The translations under genes were made by a program, and so were the position numbers. The notes under the pieces were generated by a model. That model was not told where the DNA came from, did not search any database, and saw nothing but the letters and a program-made list of their open reading frames with translations. A stretch of 64,000 nt of DNA, from the NCBI GenBank assembly GCA_030747075.1, contig JASLLL010000011.1, forward strand, positions 1-64,000, read 5' to 3'. Shown one piece after another: positions 16,140 through 25,678 of this stretch (position 1 is the first letter of the stretch; each line of letters starts with the position of its first letter). Source of the stretch: Gemmatimonadota bacterium (GTDB lineage Bacteria; ARS69).

Positions 16140-16168
16140 AATGTGCACGACAACTTGTCTTGTGTCAA
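16140..16168 (-). promoter_or_regulatory. promoter with a palindromic operator in its spacer, upstream of the OmpA-like gene
   Basis: On the minus strand TTGACA (16168-16163) is followed after 17 nt by CACATT (16145-16140). The spacer contains the 11-nt palindrome GACAACTTGTC (16149-16159), placed where a repressor would block polymerase. It lies 107 nt before the ATG at 16033. The -10 is poor, so this is moderate support only. Confidence 0.4.
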
Positions 16169-16230
16169 CGGGATCCAGCGTTCGTGGGGCTGGTGCGGTA
16201 CGGGGGGCGGTGTTTGAGGGGGGGGGGAAC

Positions 16231-16527
16231 TCAGAGGGCCTCTTCCGCAACACCTTCGGGTTCCAGAATGCCCTCCTGCGCAGCGTCTTCGTAGGCGGAA
16301 AGAACACACTCCTCCAGGTAGGCACGCATCTCCCGGTTGATGGGGTGCGCAATGTCCTGAAAGGTGCCGTCTCTTTTCTTGCGGGCTGGCATGGCAACAA
16401 ACCGGCCGTCCATGCCCTCGATCACCTTCAGTCCACGCACGACGAAAGAATCGTCCAGCGTGATGGACACAAAGGCCTTGAGAACCTCTTCATGTTGCAG
16501 GTTGACACGGACTTCGGTGATTTCCAC
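16231..16527 (-). CDS. spoVG: SpoVG family RNA/DNA-binding regulator
   Basis: This 98-aa protein aligns along the length of SpoVG. It starts VEITEVRVNL and has the core LKAFVSITLDDSFVVRGLKV, then GRFVAMPARKKRDGTFQDIA and HPINREMRAYLE. In Firmicutes and spirochaetes SpoVG is a small nucleic-acid-binding regulator. GTG 16527 has GGAG 8 nt upstream and is the family start; the frame extends to 17034 but that part overlaps the dehydrogenase gene antisense-like in composition. It follows the dehydrogenase gene by 83 nt in the same direction. Confidence 0.92.
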   Translation of the reverse strand: MEITEVRVNLQHEEVLKAFVSITLDDSFVVRGLKVIEGMDGRFVAMPARKKRDGTFQDIAHPINREMRAYLEECVLSAYEDAAQEGILEPEGVAEEAL

Positions 16528-16610
16528 GCAAGAGACTCCGGATGGGGGGAACGCGCCCGGCAGAGTAGGCAGTATCCTCGGAATGCCGCTTGTATTCAAG
16601 GGGAGTTTGG

Positions 16611-17795
16611 TCACCATTGCACATTTGTGACAGCTCCCTCCGCGAGGGCGGTTCCACACGACGAGCAACTTGCGCCCCGCCCGTCTTCGGAGAGGTCGTA
16701 GGTCAGGTGGTTTCCGTCCCGAAGAACTTCTGCCACCGCGCCTTCCACGCGACGGCCGGCCTCTTGCAGTCTCTCGTCGGTATGCTGGTCCCCCAACCAG
16801 CCAAGGAGCATTCGGAGTGCGAGGACCGCAGCAATCGGGTTGGCCTTGTCCTGCCCGGCGTGCTTGGGGGCGCTGCCGTGGATGGGCTCGAACATCCCGT
16901 GCCGCTCTCCGATGTTCCCGCCTGCCGCAACACCCATCCCGCCCTGGGTGGCGCTCCCGAGGTCCGAGACCACATCGCCGACAAGATTGGGAGCCACGAC
17001 CACATCGAACCACTCCGGGTTGCGCACCTGCCACATGCAGAACGCGTCAAAATAGGCGGTGTCCCGGGGCACCTCCGGGTATTCGGTCGCGCCGATGTCG
17101 TGGAAGATCTCGCGGAAGTATCGATGCGCACCGATGATGTTCGACTTTTCGACGCAGGTCACGAGTGCCGCTCTGTCTGAGGGGCTTCCCTGGCGCTCTG
17201 TGGCCCGGCGAAGCGCCAGATCAAAGGCGTAACGGACAATGCGCTTCGTCCCGGCCTCGGTGATCCGAATGGGCGTTTCCCTGCCGGGGCCACCTTCGTT
17301 CGCGCTCAGTTCGTGCGTCTCTCCGGTGTAGGCGCCCTCTGTGTTCTCTCGAACGACCACATAGTCCACCTTCTCCGATGACCAGACACCCTTCAGTTCT
17401 CCGTGCACCTTGTGGGAGACTCCCGGGTAGAGGCGAACGGGCCGCACATTCGCGTACAGGTCCAGTTCCATCCGGTTGCCGATCACCTGCGCATATCCAG
17501 CGAGTTGGGGGGTGTCGTACGGTTGTCCCGGCTTCGTGAAGACCGGAAGGCCGTCCTCTTCGTGTCCCACGGCGCCCAGGAATATGGCATCCGCCGCCCG
17601 GCACTTCTCAAGGCTGCCGCTCGGCCACTCCACTCCGTGTTCGGCGTAGTAGTGCCCGCCACACTCGATTTCCTCCAGGTCAAAGCACACACCGGATGCG
17701 TCTCCGACGGCATGGAGCACCTTCATGGCCTCCGCCGTCACCTCCACACCGATGCCGTCTCCCGGCAACACAACCAGCGAATAGGTCTTCTTCAT
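16611..17795 (-). CDS. isocitrate/isopropylmalate dehydrogenase family protein
   Basis: The 394-aa protein belongs to the beta-decarboxylating dehydrogenase family. It shows LVVLPGDGIGVEVTAEAMKV at the N-terminus, the substrate motif VRENTEGAYTGETHEL, the metal-binding DVVVAPNLVGDVVSDLGS and the cofactor loop MFEPIHGSAPKHAGQDKANP. The motif RENTEG(A)Y resembles NAD-dependent isocitrate or tartrate dehydrogenase more than LeuB, so the substrate is uncertain. ATG 17795 is preceded by AGGTGG. The C-terminus has an unusual extra tail with CSSC (GASCSSCGTALAEG), which is not part of the typical fold. No leucine or TCA genes are adjacent. A consensus DnaA box lies 208 nt upstream. Confidence 0.9.
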   Translation of the reverse strand: MKKTYSLVVLPGDGIGVEVTAEAMKVLHAVGDASGVCFDLEEIECGGHYYAEHGVEWPSGSLEKCRAADAIFLGAVGHEEDGLPVFTKPGQPYDTPQLAGYAQVIGNRMELDLYANVRPVRLYPGVSHKVHGELKGVWSSEKVDYVVVRENTEGAYTGETHELSANEGGPGRETPIRITEAGTKRIVRYAFDLALRRATERQGSPSDRAALVTCVEKSNIIGAHRYFREIFHDIGATEYPEVPRDTAYFDAFCMWQVRNPEWFDVVVAPNLVGDVVSDLGSATQGGMGVAAGGNIGERHGMFEPIHGSAPKHAGQDKANPIAAVLALRMLLGWLGDQHTDERLQEAGRRVEGAVAEVLRDGNHLTYDLSEDGRGASCSSCGTALAEGAVTNVQW

Positions 17796-18002
17796 CTCAC
17801 CACCTGTCCTGTCTTGTTCCTTGCCGTCCCTGGGGTCTTTATCCCGGGTTCCCGACTCGACAATCCCGCTCCTTGCACCTGGCCTTCCCCAACTTGTCTT
17901 CTTGTGGGAACTTGGGGATAAGCGCCCTGAAACCCGTGAGCTGGTTTGTGCTATGTGGTTGATTTTGTGTTTGTTACACAACCACCACCGCCATGCCGAC
18001 CG

Positions 18003-18011
18003 TTATCCACA
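18003..18011 (+). promoter_or_regulatory. consensus DnaA box distant from dnaA
   Basis: TTATCCACA matches the 9-mer consensus exactly and is followed at 18012 by the partial TATCCACC. It lies in the 281-nt gap between the bactofilin gene and the dehydrogenase gene, about 10 kb from dnaA. In 64 kb a chance match is not improbable. Confidence 0.4.
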
Positions 18012-18027
18012 TATCCACCACGCGCGC

Positions 18028-18050
18028 AACTCCATGCCTTGCATGAAGTT
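18028..18050 (-). terminator. hairpin after the bactofilin gene
   Basis: This inverted repeat of 10 bp (one G-T pair) with a 3-nt loop starts 27 nt after the bactofilin stop on the minus strand. No T-run follows, so intrinsic termination would be weak. Confidence 0.35.
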
Positions 18051-18076
18051 CTGGACGGGAGGAGTGGGCCGTTCCG

Positions 18077-18487
18077 CTACTTCTTCCCAACCCTACAGTT
18101 TCCTCTAAAGTAAACCCCGTTCTCCATCACCATATTGGGTGCCACAATGTCGCACTCCACTCGGCTTCCCGCCTTCATCTCCACTCGCTCTTCGGCGTCG
18201 ATCTTCCCTTGGAATCTACCCCCCAACACAGCCCGTCGGGTAGTGATCGAAGCCTCGACACTTCCGGTCCGACCCACCACAACCGAGTCCCCGGCGCGCA
18301 TTTCCCCTTCCACGCGACCCTCGATCCGGACGGATCCCGCAATCTCTGCTGTTCCCTTGAAGCGTGCCCCTTCTCCGAGGACTGTCTCGGCCACCGGTGC
18401 CGACTTCGTTGAGGGCGCAGTCTGAGAGTCGGTGGTGGCAGCCCCGCCGCGTTCGGGCGTGGGGGAGTTCATCTTCCGATCAAACAT
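18077..18487 (-). CDS. bactofilin-type cytoskeletal protein
   Basis: The 136-aa protein has a disordered N-terminal 40 residues and a bactofilin (DUF583) beta-helix core: VLGEGARFKGTAEIAGSVRI, EGRVEGEM, VVVGRTGSVEASI and VLGGRFQGKIDAEERVEM. Bactofilins polymerise without nucleotide and often localise cell-wall hydrolases or ParABS components. ATG 18487 has GGGAGG 8 nt upstream. It follows an M23 peptidase gene by 106 nt, a recurrent pairing, and lies just downstream of parA-parB, matching bactofilin-ParABS links known in myxobacteria. Confidence 0.92.
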   Translation of the reverse strand: MFDRKMNSPTPERGGAATTDSQTAPSTKSAPVAETVLGEGARFKGTAEIAGSVRIEGRVEGEMRAGDSVVVGRTGSVEASITTRRAVLGGRFQGKIDAEERVEMKAGSRVECDIVAPNMVMENGVYFRGNCRVGKK

Positions 18488-18593
18488 CGTCTTGGCCTCC
18501 CTGGTGAGTGGTTCTGTTTCGTGCCGTTTGAACTGGATGGTTCCTTCGTTCCCGCGCCCCACAACTTCACCCAACTGTCGGTGTGATGTGTGA

Positions 18594-19352
18594 TCACCAC
18601 ACGCTCGCAAGCAGTCGACGCGGGTCCAGTGGTTGTTCGCCAGCGCGTACTTCAAAATGAAGATGCGGCGCGCTCGAGCGACCTGTGCTGCCAAGTCGCG
18701 CCAACTCTTCTCCCGCAGAAACAAGGTCCCCCACCTCGACAAGCAGCGTGTCGTTGTGGCCGTAGGTGGAGGTCAGTCCGTTTCCGTGGTCCAGCACCAC
18801 CACCTCCCCAAAGGTGTCGTCCCACCGGGCGGATCGAACCACTCCGGGCGCTGACGCCCGAACGGGATCGCCCGTTTCCCCTGGAAAATCCAGACCGGCA
18901 TGCCCGTCCAGTCCGGGCTCAAACCCCCTGGAAACCCACCCGGTCACTGGCGGGAAAAGGGGGATCTCCGCCAGAAGCCTGTCCTCTGCCTCCCAGCCTG
19001 GAGCCGCGCCGGGTTCTCTTGTGTCTGGAAGATACTCGGCGTTTCCAATCCCGGCCCAACGCCGCACGCGAGTCTCAAACTCGCGCAACTCCACCAACTC
19101 TCTGTCCAGCACCCCTATGCGCCGAACCTCTTCCTCCAGGCGCGCCACCTCCCTCGCCAGGTGGGCATTCTCGCGACCCCGTGCCAGTCCGTCCCACCCG
19201 ACCAGGGCACCCACAAACCCACCGGCGATCAGTACCGCAAAGAGCAGGGCCGCACCCACCGCGAGGGGCAGGGGAACCACAACGGACCACCCACCGCCCC
19301 CTCCGTGTGGCGCAACGAGAATGGAGATCTTCCGGCGAAACATTGTGCGCAT
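18594..19352 (-). CDS. membrane-anchored M23 family metalloendopeptidase
   Basis: The 252-aa product has an N-terminal transmembrane segment (residues about 28-52), a coiled-coil stretch (ENAHLAREVARLEEEVRRIG), then a LytM/M23 domain. Zinc and catalytic motifs are complete: HAGLDFPGETGDPV (H-x3-D), TYGHNDTLLVEVGD and SAPHLHFEV (HxH). It probably cleaves peptidoglycan cross-links in the periplasm and is linked to the adjacent bactofilin, which recruits such enzymes. Start ATG 19352 (MRTMFRRK) or 19343 are both possible. TATAAA at 19451-19446 on the minus strand could be its -10, without a good -35. Confidence 0.9.
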   Translation of the reverse strand: MRTMFRRKISILVAPHGGGGGWSVVVPLPLAVGAALLFAVLIAGGFVGALVGWDGLARGRENAHLAREVARLEEEVRRIGVLDRELVELREFETRVRRWAGIGNAEYLPDTREPGAAPGWEAEDRLLAEIPLFPPVTGWVSRGFEPGLDGHAGLDFPGETGDPVRASAPGVVRSARWDDTFGEVVVLDHGNGLTSTYGHNDTLLVEVGDLVSAGEELARLGSTGRSSAPHLHFEVRAGEQPLDPRRLLASVW

Positions 19353-19492
19353 CGGTCTTTGTGCCCTCAGCCACCGGTGGAACCCCGGTGGAGCCATTGG
19401 GAGGTGGCGCGAACCCCGGTTCGGTCACCCCGTTATGTGTCTTTCTTTATACTACCAAGCCCACCCGCGCCGAAACCGTGTGGGTTCTGTGA

Positions 19493-20383
19493 TCAGGCCA
19501 GCGAGGCCGGATGGTTTTCTGCGGCCAGCAGCAGGTCCGTCAGGCGAGTGATGTCGTCGAGGGAGTAAAACTCCAGCGAAACCCGCCCCCTTCCCTTCCG
19601 CTCATGAATCTGGACAGGGGTTCCATAGACTCGCCGCAGGCGTTCTTCCATTTCCTGAATCTCCGGAGAGACCGATCGCACTGTGCGCTTGCGCTTCGGC
19701 CTCTTCGCAAGTGGTGCCGCGCTCTCCGCAACGGACGCTTCTGCCTCCCGAACGGTCATGTTCCCGGCGCGGATGCGTGCGGCGAGGCTGCGTGATTCCT
19801 CTTCCGTCTCACACGCCAGGAGGGTCCGTGCGTGCCCGGCAGAAAACACCCCCGACCCCACCTCGGCCTGCAGGTCCTCTGGCAATTGTAACAGGCGGAG
19901 AGTGTTGGCCACATGGACCCGGCTCTTTCCCACCTGCCTCCCGATCTCTTCTTGTGTCCACCCGGTGCTTTGCTGGAGCTTCTGGAAGGCGCGCGCCTCT
20001 TCCATGGGGTTCAAGTCTTCCCGAACCAGATTCTCAATCAGTGCCAGCGTGAGAAGGTCCTCATCCGAGGTTTCCCGCACAATCGCAGGAATCGCACGAA
20101 AGCCAGCCTGCATTGCGGCTCGCCACCTTCGCTCTCCCGCGACGATTTCATACCGATCCTCCGCCACCCTTCTGACCAGAATTGGCTGAAGAACTCCGCG
20201 TTCCTGAATGCTCTCCGCCAGGCGCTCCAGCCCCTCTTCGTCGAAATCCCGGCGAGGCTGGTCTGGGTTGGGGACAACTCTATCCACCGACAGCGCAAGA
20301 ACGAGATCCCCTTCGCGGGAGGAAAACGCGGAAGTTTCTGGAATCAACGCCTCCAGTCCACGCCCCAGGCCCTTCTTTATCAT
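19493..20383 (-). CDS. parB: chromosome partitioning protein ParB
   Basis: The 296-aa ParB has the N-terminal ParB/Srx CTPase domain ([55 protein letters not shown]). The central helix-turn-helix follows ([26 protein letters not shown]), then a basic linker ([11 protein letters not shown]) and a C-terminal dimerisation domain. It loads on parS and slides as a CTP clamp to segregate the origin. Its ATG overlaps the TGA of parA (ATGA), so the two are translationally coupled. Two parS sites lie 100-150 nt upstream of parA. Confidence 0.97.
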   Translation of the reverse strand: MIKKGLGRGLEALIPETSAFSSREGDLVLALSVDRVVPNPDQPRRDFDEEGLERLAESIQERGVLQPILVRRVAEDRYEIVAGERRWRAAMQAGFRAIPAIVRETSDEDLLTLALIENLVREDLNPMEEARAFQKLQQSTGWTQEEIGRQVGKSRVHVANTLRLLQLPEDLQAEVGSGVFSAGHARTLLACETEEESRSLAARIRAGNMTVREAEASVAESAAPLAKRPKRKRTVRSVSPEIQEMEERLRRVYGTPVQIHERKGRGRVSLEFYSLDDITRLTDLLLAAENHPASLA

Positions 20384-21246
20384 GGCTTCCCTCCGTCCCC
20401 TGACGCTTCCGCGGTCGGGGCGGTCTCCTGGTGATAATCGCCCGAAACCGTCCTGGTTCCGGCACCTCGTTCAATGATCTCCCCCGCGAGTTTCATATAA
20501 CTCACCGCCCCGGGAGACAGAATGTCGTAGAGAATGATGGGTTTGCCGTGGCTGGGAGCCTCGCCCAGGCGGACATTTCGGGGAATCACCGTGTCAAACA
20601 CCTTGCTCCCAAAATACCGGCGGGCCTCGTCCGCAACCTGTTGGGACAGGTTCAGGCGGCGATCCATCATGGTCAACAGGACCCCCTCAATCTCAAGGTC
20701 CGGATTGAGGCTCCGTTGCACAAGCCTCACGCTGTTCAAGAGTTGGCTCAACCCCTCCAGTGCGTAGTACTCGCACTGGATGGGAATGAGAACCGAGGTG
20801 GCCGCAGTGAGGGCATTGACCGTCAGGAGGCCAAGGGATGGCGGGCAATCCAGAAAAACATAGTCGTACTCGGCCGTGATCCCGGCCATGGCGGCGCGCA
20901 GTCGGTGCTCCCGCGCAAGAACCCCCACCAGTTCAATCTCCGCCCCGGACAGCTTCTCCCCCGAGGGCACCAGGTCCAGGTAGGGAATCTCCGAGGGGCG
21001 AATCGACTCGGCTAGTGGACTTTCGTCAATCAACACCTCGTAAATCCCCTGTGTCTCGTCGCGATCAAAGACACCCAGGCCGCTGCAGGCGTTGGCTTGC
21101 GGGTCCATGTCCACCAGAAGGACGCGCCTTTCGGAGCTGGCCAGGCATGCCGCCAGGTTGACGGCCGTGGTGGTCTTGCCAACGCCGCCCTTCTGGTTTG
21201 TGATCGCCACAATGCGCCCTTGGGGGCGTTGCGCTTCTCCCGTCAT
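20380..21246 (-). CDS. parA: chromosome partitioning ATPase ParA (Soj type)
   Basis: The 288-aa protein is a small chromosomal ParA without an N-terminal DNA-binding domain. It has the deviant Walker [21 protein letters not shown], Walker A' [11 protein letters not shown] and Walker [14 protein letters not shown]. It binds DNA non-specifically as an ATP dimer and moves ParB-parS complexes. ATG 21246 with AGAGGTGG upstream is preferred over GTG 21252. It is followed by parB with a 4-nt overlap. The N-terminus lacks the long extension of plasmid ParA proteins. Confidence 0.97.
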   Translation of the reverse strand: MTGEAQRPQGRIVAITNQKGGVGKTTTAVNLAACLASSERRVLLVDMDPQANACSGLGVFDRDETQGIYEVLIDESPLAESIRPSEIPYLDLVPSGEKLSGAEIELVGVLAREHRLRAAMAGITAEYDYVFLDCPPSLGLLTVNALTAATSVLIPIQCEYYALEGLSQLLNSVRLVQRSLNPDLEIEGVLLTMMDRRLNLSQQVADEARRYFGSKVFDTVIPRNVRLGEAPSHGKPIILYDILSPGAVSYMKLAGEIIERGAGTRTVSGDYHQETAPTAEASGDGGKP

Positions 21247-21354
21247 CTCCACCTCTCACGCTCCTCGCTGGGGAGTTGGTCCGCACGATACCCCAACCTC
21301 CTGCGGCGGGAAACCCGATACTGCTCTTCGTGGGAGGAACTTGTGGGGGTGGGG

Positions 21355-21368
21355 GTTTCACGTGAAAC
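21355..21368. promoter_or_regulatory. parS site 1
   Basis: GTTTCACGTGAAAC is a perfect 14-bp palindrome; extended to 16 bp it matches the bacterial parS consensus TGTTTCACGTGAAACA at 15 of 16 positions. It lies 109 nt upstream of parA. Confidence 0.96.
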
Positions 21369-21390
21369 ATCGTCCCGGATCGCTGTGGGA

Positions 21391-21404
21391 GTTTCACGTG
21401 AAAC
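21391..21404. promoter_or_regulatory. parS site 2
   Basis: A second perfect 14-bp parS core lies 36 bp from the first (centre to centre), again 15 of 16 for the 16-bp consensus. The close pair would be a ParB loading centre next to the parA promoter region. Confidence 0.96.
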
Positions 21405-21447
21405 ACTGCCGTGGGGTCGACGCATTGGGAGGGTCCCTCTCTTTCCC

Positions 21448-21827
21448 TTGTGTTCTGAAGATTGTTGTTGGGAAATGGGGTCCAGGCGTGCCCGGCCAGG
21501 GTGGTTCGTCGGTCCTGCTGCTTGTCTCTTCGCTTGCGTATCTTACGACAACCCAACGAACTGGGCTCTTGGGGACCCCGGGCGCGGACCTTCCGTGCGC
21601 CAGGCGGCCCCCAGCCGTCCCCCACCCGGGTGGGTGTCTGGGCGCGGGGGCGAGGCGGAATCGATCCCCAGTCTACCTGAAGACTCCCAACCCGGGCTTT
21701 CCTCGGTCGGATTCCAGGCAGGGTCAGTCATTGCCGGGCCTGCATAACCTGCGACCCGGATGGAGGTTCGCTCAATAAGGGGAGTTGGTGGGGAGGGTGG
21801 AGAAAAACAACAATCTTCAGAACACAA
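21448..21827. repeat. 22-nt inverted repeat flanking a 336-nt segment beside parS
   Basis: The left arm at 21448-21469 and right arm at 21806-21827 are perfect reverse complements over 22 nt (core TTGTGTTCTGAAGATTG in the left arm). They are AT-rich in a GC-rich region. The enclosed 336 nt has no credible gene. No clear target-site duplication is seen (ccc before, cca after), so an insertion element is not supported; a long-range stem, a recombination pair or a miniature element remain possible. It occupies the rsmG-parA gap with the two parS sites. Confidence 0.75.
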
Positions 21828-21841
21828 CCAAACCAACCCAC

Positions 21842-22483
21842 CTACTCAGGGTGCGTCTGGCTGGATTTGGGGTGCGCCGGTATGAGCCGAAGAAGGCCCG
21901 TGCGCACCGTTCCGTCTGTCTCCGACCAGGGACGCACATGAGGGTCGGTGGGGTTTGCAAAGACCCACAGTTCCCCTTTGGGGGCCAGGATCGGTTGAGT
22001 GCCCCCGATCAGCGCGGGTCGCCCCCCCATGCTTCGTGACACAACTCGATCAAAGGGTGCGCGGTCCAGAAGCGCCGCTGTGGGGGCTTCGATGCGACAG
22101 TGGTGGGCGCAGGAACCCTTCAGCCCAAGGGCGCTCAACGCTTCCTCCACAAAGCGGACCTTCTTTCGGGTGGCATCCACCAGGTCGAGTCGAATGTGTG
22201 GGCGGAGGATCTGAAGCGGAATCCCCGGCAGGCCGCCTCCGGTGCCCGCGTCCAGCACGCGAAGGGTGGAGTCAGGGGGAAAGAGATCCAGTATGGCCAG
22301 ACAGGGGACCAGTTGGCTCCCGAGAAGGTCTTCGGCGGCCCGTCGTGACACCAGGTTGATCTGCCGGTTCGTTTCGGCCAGAAGGTTGGCGTAGGTGGCC
22401 ATTCTCTCCTGCCATCCGTCGGGGCCACCTCCGGCTCGCTCCACCAGCCCCCCAAGGCGCGCCGCCACCTCCGCCGGGGTCAT
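21842..22483 (-). CDS. rsmG: 16S rRNA (guanine-N7)-methyltransferase RsmG
   Basis: The 213-aa protein matches RsmG (GidB). It has [17 protein letters not shown] at the N-terminus, the SAM-binding [20 protein letters not shown], the motif [16 protein letters not shown] and the C-terminal glycine-lysine strand [11 protein letters not shown]. It methylates G527 of 16S rRNA. ATG 22483 overlaps the TGA of mnmG by 4 nt. RsmG is typically encoded between mnmG and parA near the origin, as here. Confidence 0.95.
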   Translation of the reverse strand: MTPAEVAARLGGLVERAGGGPDGWQERMATYANLLAETNRQINLVSRRAAEDLLGSQLVPCLAILDLFPPDSTLRVLDAGTGGGLPGIPLQILRPHIRLDLVDATRKKVRFVEEALSALGLKGSCAHHCRIEAPTAALLDRAPFDRVVSRSMGGRPALIGGTQPILAPKGELWVFANPTDPHVRPWSETDGTVRTGLLRLIPAHPKSSQTHPE

Positions 22484-24306
22484 GGCGCGGTTCCTCGTCG
22501 AAGGGCCACCAGAAGGACACCGATGTCCGCCGGGGAGACCCCGGGGATCCGCGATGCCTGCCCTACGGTGGCGGGCCCCACTCGGGTGAGTTTCTCTCGA
22601 CCTTCTGTGCTGATCCCGTGCATTCCCCGGAAGTCGGCACCGGGGGGGATGGCGCGAGCCTCCAGCCCCCGAAAGCGACGGACCCGCTCTCTCTCTCGCT
22701 TCAAATAGCCCTGGTAGCGTCCCACCACTTCCGCGCGTTCCTGTTCATCGGGCGAATACTGTCCCAGTTCCGGAATCTCCTCCATCCAATCCGCCACGCA
22801 ACTCCCCGGCCTCGCCAACGCCTCCAGAAGCGTCCGCCCCCCCCGACGGGTACGCTGAAGAAGGTCTTGCAGCGCCCTTGCTCTCTCGACTCCACGCTCC
22901 AGGCGCTTCCGGTCCTCTGCGGTCAAGAGGTCCAGTTCCCGCGAGTGAGAGAGGAGGCGTTCGTCTGCGTTGTCCTGCCGGAGGTGCAGTCGATATTCGG
23001 CCCGGGATGTGAACATGCGATAGGGCTCTTCGGTCCCCTTGGTGGTGAGGTCGTCCACAAGAACTCCTATGTAGGCCTCGTTTCGCCCTGGAACCCACCG
23101 GTCTTTCCCTGCGAGCTTGCGCGCCGCATTCACGCCGGCCACCAATCCCTGGGCGGCCGCTTCCTCGTATCCGGTGGTTCCGTTGATCTGTCCGGCAAGG
23201 AAGAGGCCTGGCACTCTCTGTGTCTCCAGAGATGTGTGGAGTTCTGTCGGGTCCACAAAGTCATACTCCACCGCATACCCCGGCCTGTACGGCACGGTCT
23301 TCGGCAAGATTCCGGGAATCGTTCTGAGTACGAACGTCTGGATTCTTTCCGGCAGACTCATGGAGATGCCGTTCAGGTAGATCTCGTCTGTGTTGCTTCC
23401 CTCTGGTTCCAGGAAGATCTGATGGCTCTCCGCGTCCGGGAACCGCACCACCTTGTCCTCCAGAGAGGGGCAGTAGCGGGGGCCGGTGCCCTGAATCCGC
23501 CCGGAATAGAGCGGTGACTCCCGAAGGTGAGTGCGAACGATCGTGTGGGTCTTGGGTGTCGTGCCTGAGAGATAGCAGTCCACCTGTTGTCTCTCGGAAA
23601 GACCCGTTGTGAAGTGGGAGAAGGGGCGGGGCGTTTCGTCTCCGGGTTGCCGCCGAAGGTGTTGAAGGTCCAGGTCGGAACGGAGGATGCGTGGGGGTGT
23701 GCCGGTTTTCATGCGGCCCACTCGAAATCCGGTCGCCCTCAACCAGGCCGCAAGTGGGTTCGAGGCCGGTTCTCCGCGACGCCCCCCCGCCATCTCCTGG
23801 TTTCCGAGGAAGATCCGGCCCCCAAGGAATGTCCCGGTCGCCAGAATCACCGCTCCGGACCGGATCTGGCGGCCGCACGCCATGCGAATACCAGTGGCCT
23901 CTCCGTTCGGCCCTCTCTCGATCGACCCCGCTTCTCCTTCCACAACCTCAATCCGCGGATTCTCGCTGATCGCGCGGGTCATCACGCTGGCGTAGTGCTG
24001 GCGGTCGGCCTGGGCCCGGGGCCCCCGGACAGCCGGCCCCTTCCCCGTGTTCAGCATTCGAAACTGGATTCCGGCCTCATCGATGGCGCGCCCCATCTGG
24101 CCGCCGAGTGCGTCAATTTCACGAACCAGATGCCCCTTGGCAAGCCCGCCGATCGCCGGGTTGCAGGACATCCGCCCGATATTCGCTCGATCCAGGGTGA
24201 GCAGTGCCACCCGACACCCGGAACGCGCTCCGGCCAGGGCCGCTTCAATGCCCGCGTGGCCGGCCCCGACCACCACAATGTCCGCTTGTGTGTCGTGCTC
24301 GCCCAT
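22480..24306 (-). CDS. mnmG: tRNA uridine-5-carboxymethylaminomethyl synthesis enzyme MnmG (GidA)
   Basis: The 608-aa FAD-dependent enzyme begins with the dinucleotide motif [21 protein letters not shown]. It continues with the GidA signatures [20 protein letters not shown] and [11 protein letters not shown], and ends with [17 protein letters not shown]. With MnmE it installs cmnm5U at the tRNA wobble position. The length is as expected. It starts 7 nt after the mnmE stop and overlaps rsmG, so the three form one transcript. Confidence 0.97.
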   Translation of the reverse strand: MGEHDTQADIVVVGAGHAGIEAALAGARSGCRVALLTLDRANIGRMSCNPAIGGLAKGHLVREIDALGGQMGRAIDEAGIQFRMLNTGKGPAVRGPRAQADRQHYASVMTRAISENPRIEVVEGEAGSIERGPNGEATGIRMACGRQIRSGAVILATGTFLGGRIFLGNQEMAGGRRGEPASNPLAAWLRATGFRVGRMKTGTPPRILRSDLDLQHLRRQPGDETPRPFSHFTTGLSERQQVDCYLSGTTPKTHTIVRTHLRESPLYSGRIQGTGPRYCPSLEDKVVRFPDAESHQIFLEPEGSNTDEIYLNGISMSLPERIQTFVLRTIPGILPKTVPYRPGYAVEYDFVDPTELHTSLETQRVPGLFLAGQINGTTGYEEAAAQGLVAGVNAARKLAGKDRWVPGRNEAYIGVLVDDLTTKGTEEPYRMFTSRAEYRLHLRQDNADERLLSHSRELDLLTAEDRKRLERGVERARALQDLLQRTRRGGRTLLEALARPGSCVADWMEEIPELGQYSPDEQERAEVVGRYQGYLKRERERVRRFRGLEARAIPPGADFRGMHGISTEGREKLTRVGPATVGQASRIPGVSPADIGVLLVALRRGTAP

Positions 24307-24313
24307 TCCTTCC

Positions 24314-25675
24314 TCACTTGCCGATACAGAATCGTTCGAACACGCGGTTCAACACCTCTTCGTCCACCGTTTTTCCCGTGACTTCCCCGATCGCGACTGC
24401 GGCGTCCCGCAGATCGGAGGCAATCAACTCCTCCGCGCCCCCGCGGGTCAGCGTCTCCCGCGCCCGCGTTACTGATGCCAGCGATCGACGGAGGGCGTCT
24501 TCGTGTCGTTCGCCCGGGAAGATGTCGTCTTCCGGTTCCCGACCGACGCCTTCCAGGAGCCGGTCCGCGATCGCCTCTCGTAGCGCCCCCAACCCCTGCC
24601 CCTCTTGCGCGGAGACCAGAATACCCCGGGGTGGGTGCGCCGTGGCGGAACCTACGCTGCACACGTCGCTCTTGGTTCTGACAAGCAGGGACGCCGACGC
24701 TGTCTCGCTCTGCCACAGTCGTTCGTCTTCGGCCGCCCACACCTTGCCGGCCTCCACGAGCACAAGGCGAAGGTCCGCCTCCGTCCCCAGCGATCGGGCG
24801 CGGCGAACCCCCTCTGTCTCAATGGGGCTTTCCGTGTCCTCCCGGAGTCCCGCTGTATCAATCAGTCGGGTCGGCACACCCCCGAAATCACACCACGCTT
24901 CCAGGAAGTCTCGCGTGGTTCCGGGGGTCTCTGACACGAGCGCGCGGTCGGTCTCAAGCAGTGCGTTGAAGAGCGTCGATTTGCCGACATTTGCGCAACC
25001 GACCAGCACGACCGACGCACCGTCACGCAAGCGCCGGGCCCGCGGCGCCCTCTCGATGAGGTCCGCGATCGCAGTGGTCGCGTGGTCCAGTTGTTCTTCG
25101 ATTTCCCCACGCGGCGCCGCCCCCGCATCTTCCACAAAGTCGATGTTCGCCTCGACTCGCGCCAGTGCGTCCAGCAGATGCTCTTCAATCTCTTCGGTCT
25201 TGCGCGCAAGCCCACCCGCGATTCCCGACAGCGCCGCATCGGCCGCCCGGTCGGTCTTGGCGGCAATCAGGTCCGCGACCGCTTCTGCGCGCGAGAGGTC
25301 CACACGGCCTGCCAGAAACGCGCGTCGTGTGAACTCCCCGCGATCCGCAAGTCGCGCACCCGCACGAAGCACCGCGCGAAGCACGCGGCGCGCCACCACC
25401 GTTCCGCCGTGCACGCCGAACTCCACCACATCTTCGCCCGTGTAGGTCTTTGGTGCGCGAAGGACCGTCACCAGGGCTTCGTCAAGAAGGCGCCCTGTTT
25501 CGTCGCGCAACCATGCGTGGTGCACGGTGTGGCTGGCGGTCCGGTGAAAACCGTCCGCGCGCCCGGCGAGTTTCCCGGCAATGGCGATTGCCTCCGGCCC
25601 ACTAACGCGCACCACGGCAATCCCGGACTCGCCGGTCGCTGTGGCGATGGCCGCGACCGTATCTTCCGGCCCCAT
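24314..25675 (-). CDS. mnmE: tRNA modification GTPase MnmE (TrmE)
   Basis: The 453-aa protein has the N-terminal tetrahydrofolate-binding domain ([39 protein letters not shown]) and a helical domain. The inserted G-domain carries G1 [13 protein letters not shown]2 ETPGTTRDF and G3 [10 protein letters not shown]. The essential C-terminal motif FCIGK is present. It partners MnmG in wobble uridine modification. The start ATG 25675 lies 3 nt after the yidC stop. Length and order of motifs are typical. Confidence 0.97.
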   Translation of the reverse strand: MGPEDTVAAIATATGESGIAVVRVSGPEAIAIAGKLAGRADGFHRTASHTVHHAWLRDETGRLLDEALVTVLRAPKTYTGEDVVEFGVHGGTVVARRVLRAVLRAGARLADRGEFTRRAFLAGRVDLSRAEAVADLIAAKTDRAADAALSGIAGGLARKTEEIEEHLLDALARVEANIDFVEDAGAAPRGEIEEQLDHATTAIADLIERAPRARRLRDGASVVLVGCANVGKSTLFNALLETDRALVSETPGTTRDFLEAWCDFGGVPTRLIDTAGLREDTESPIETEGVRRARSLGTEADLRLVLVEAGKVWAAEDERLWQSETASASLLVRTKSDVCSVGSATAHPPRGILVSAQEGQGLGALREAIADRLLEGVGREPEDDIFPGERHEDALRRSLASVTRARETLTRGGAEELIASDLRDAAVAIGEVTGKTVDEEVLNRVFERFCIGK

Positions 25676-25678
25676 CGG

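Noticed and set aside
21448-21827. Insertion sequence or transposon at the 22-nt inverted repeats
   Set aside because: There is no transposase and no target-site duplication; only the repeat itself can be supported.
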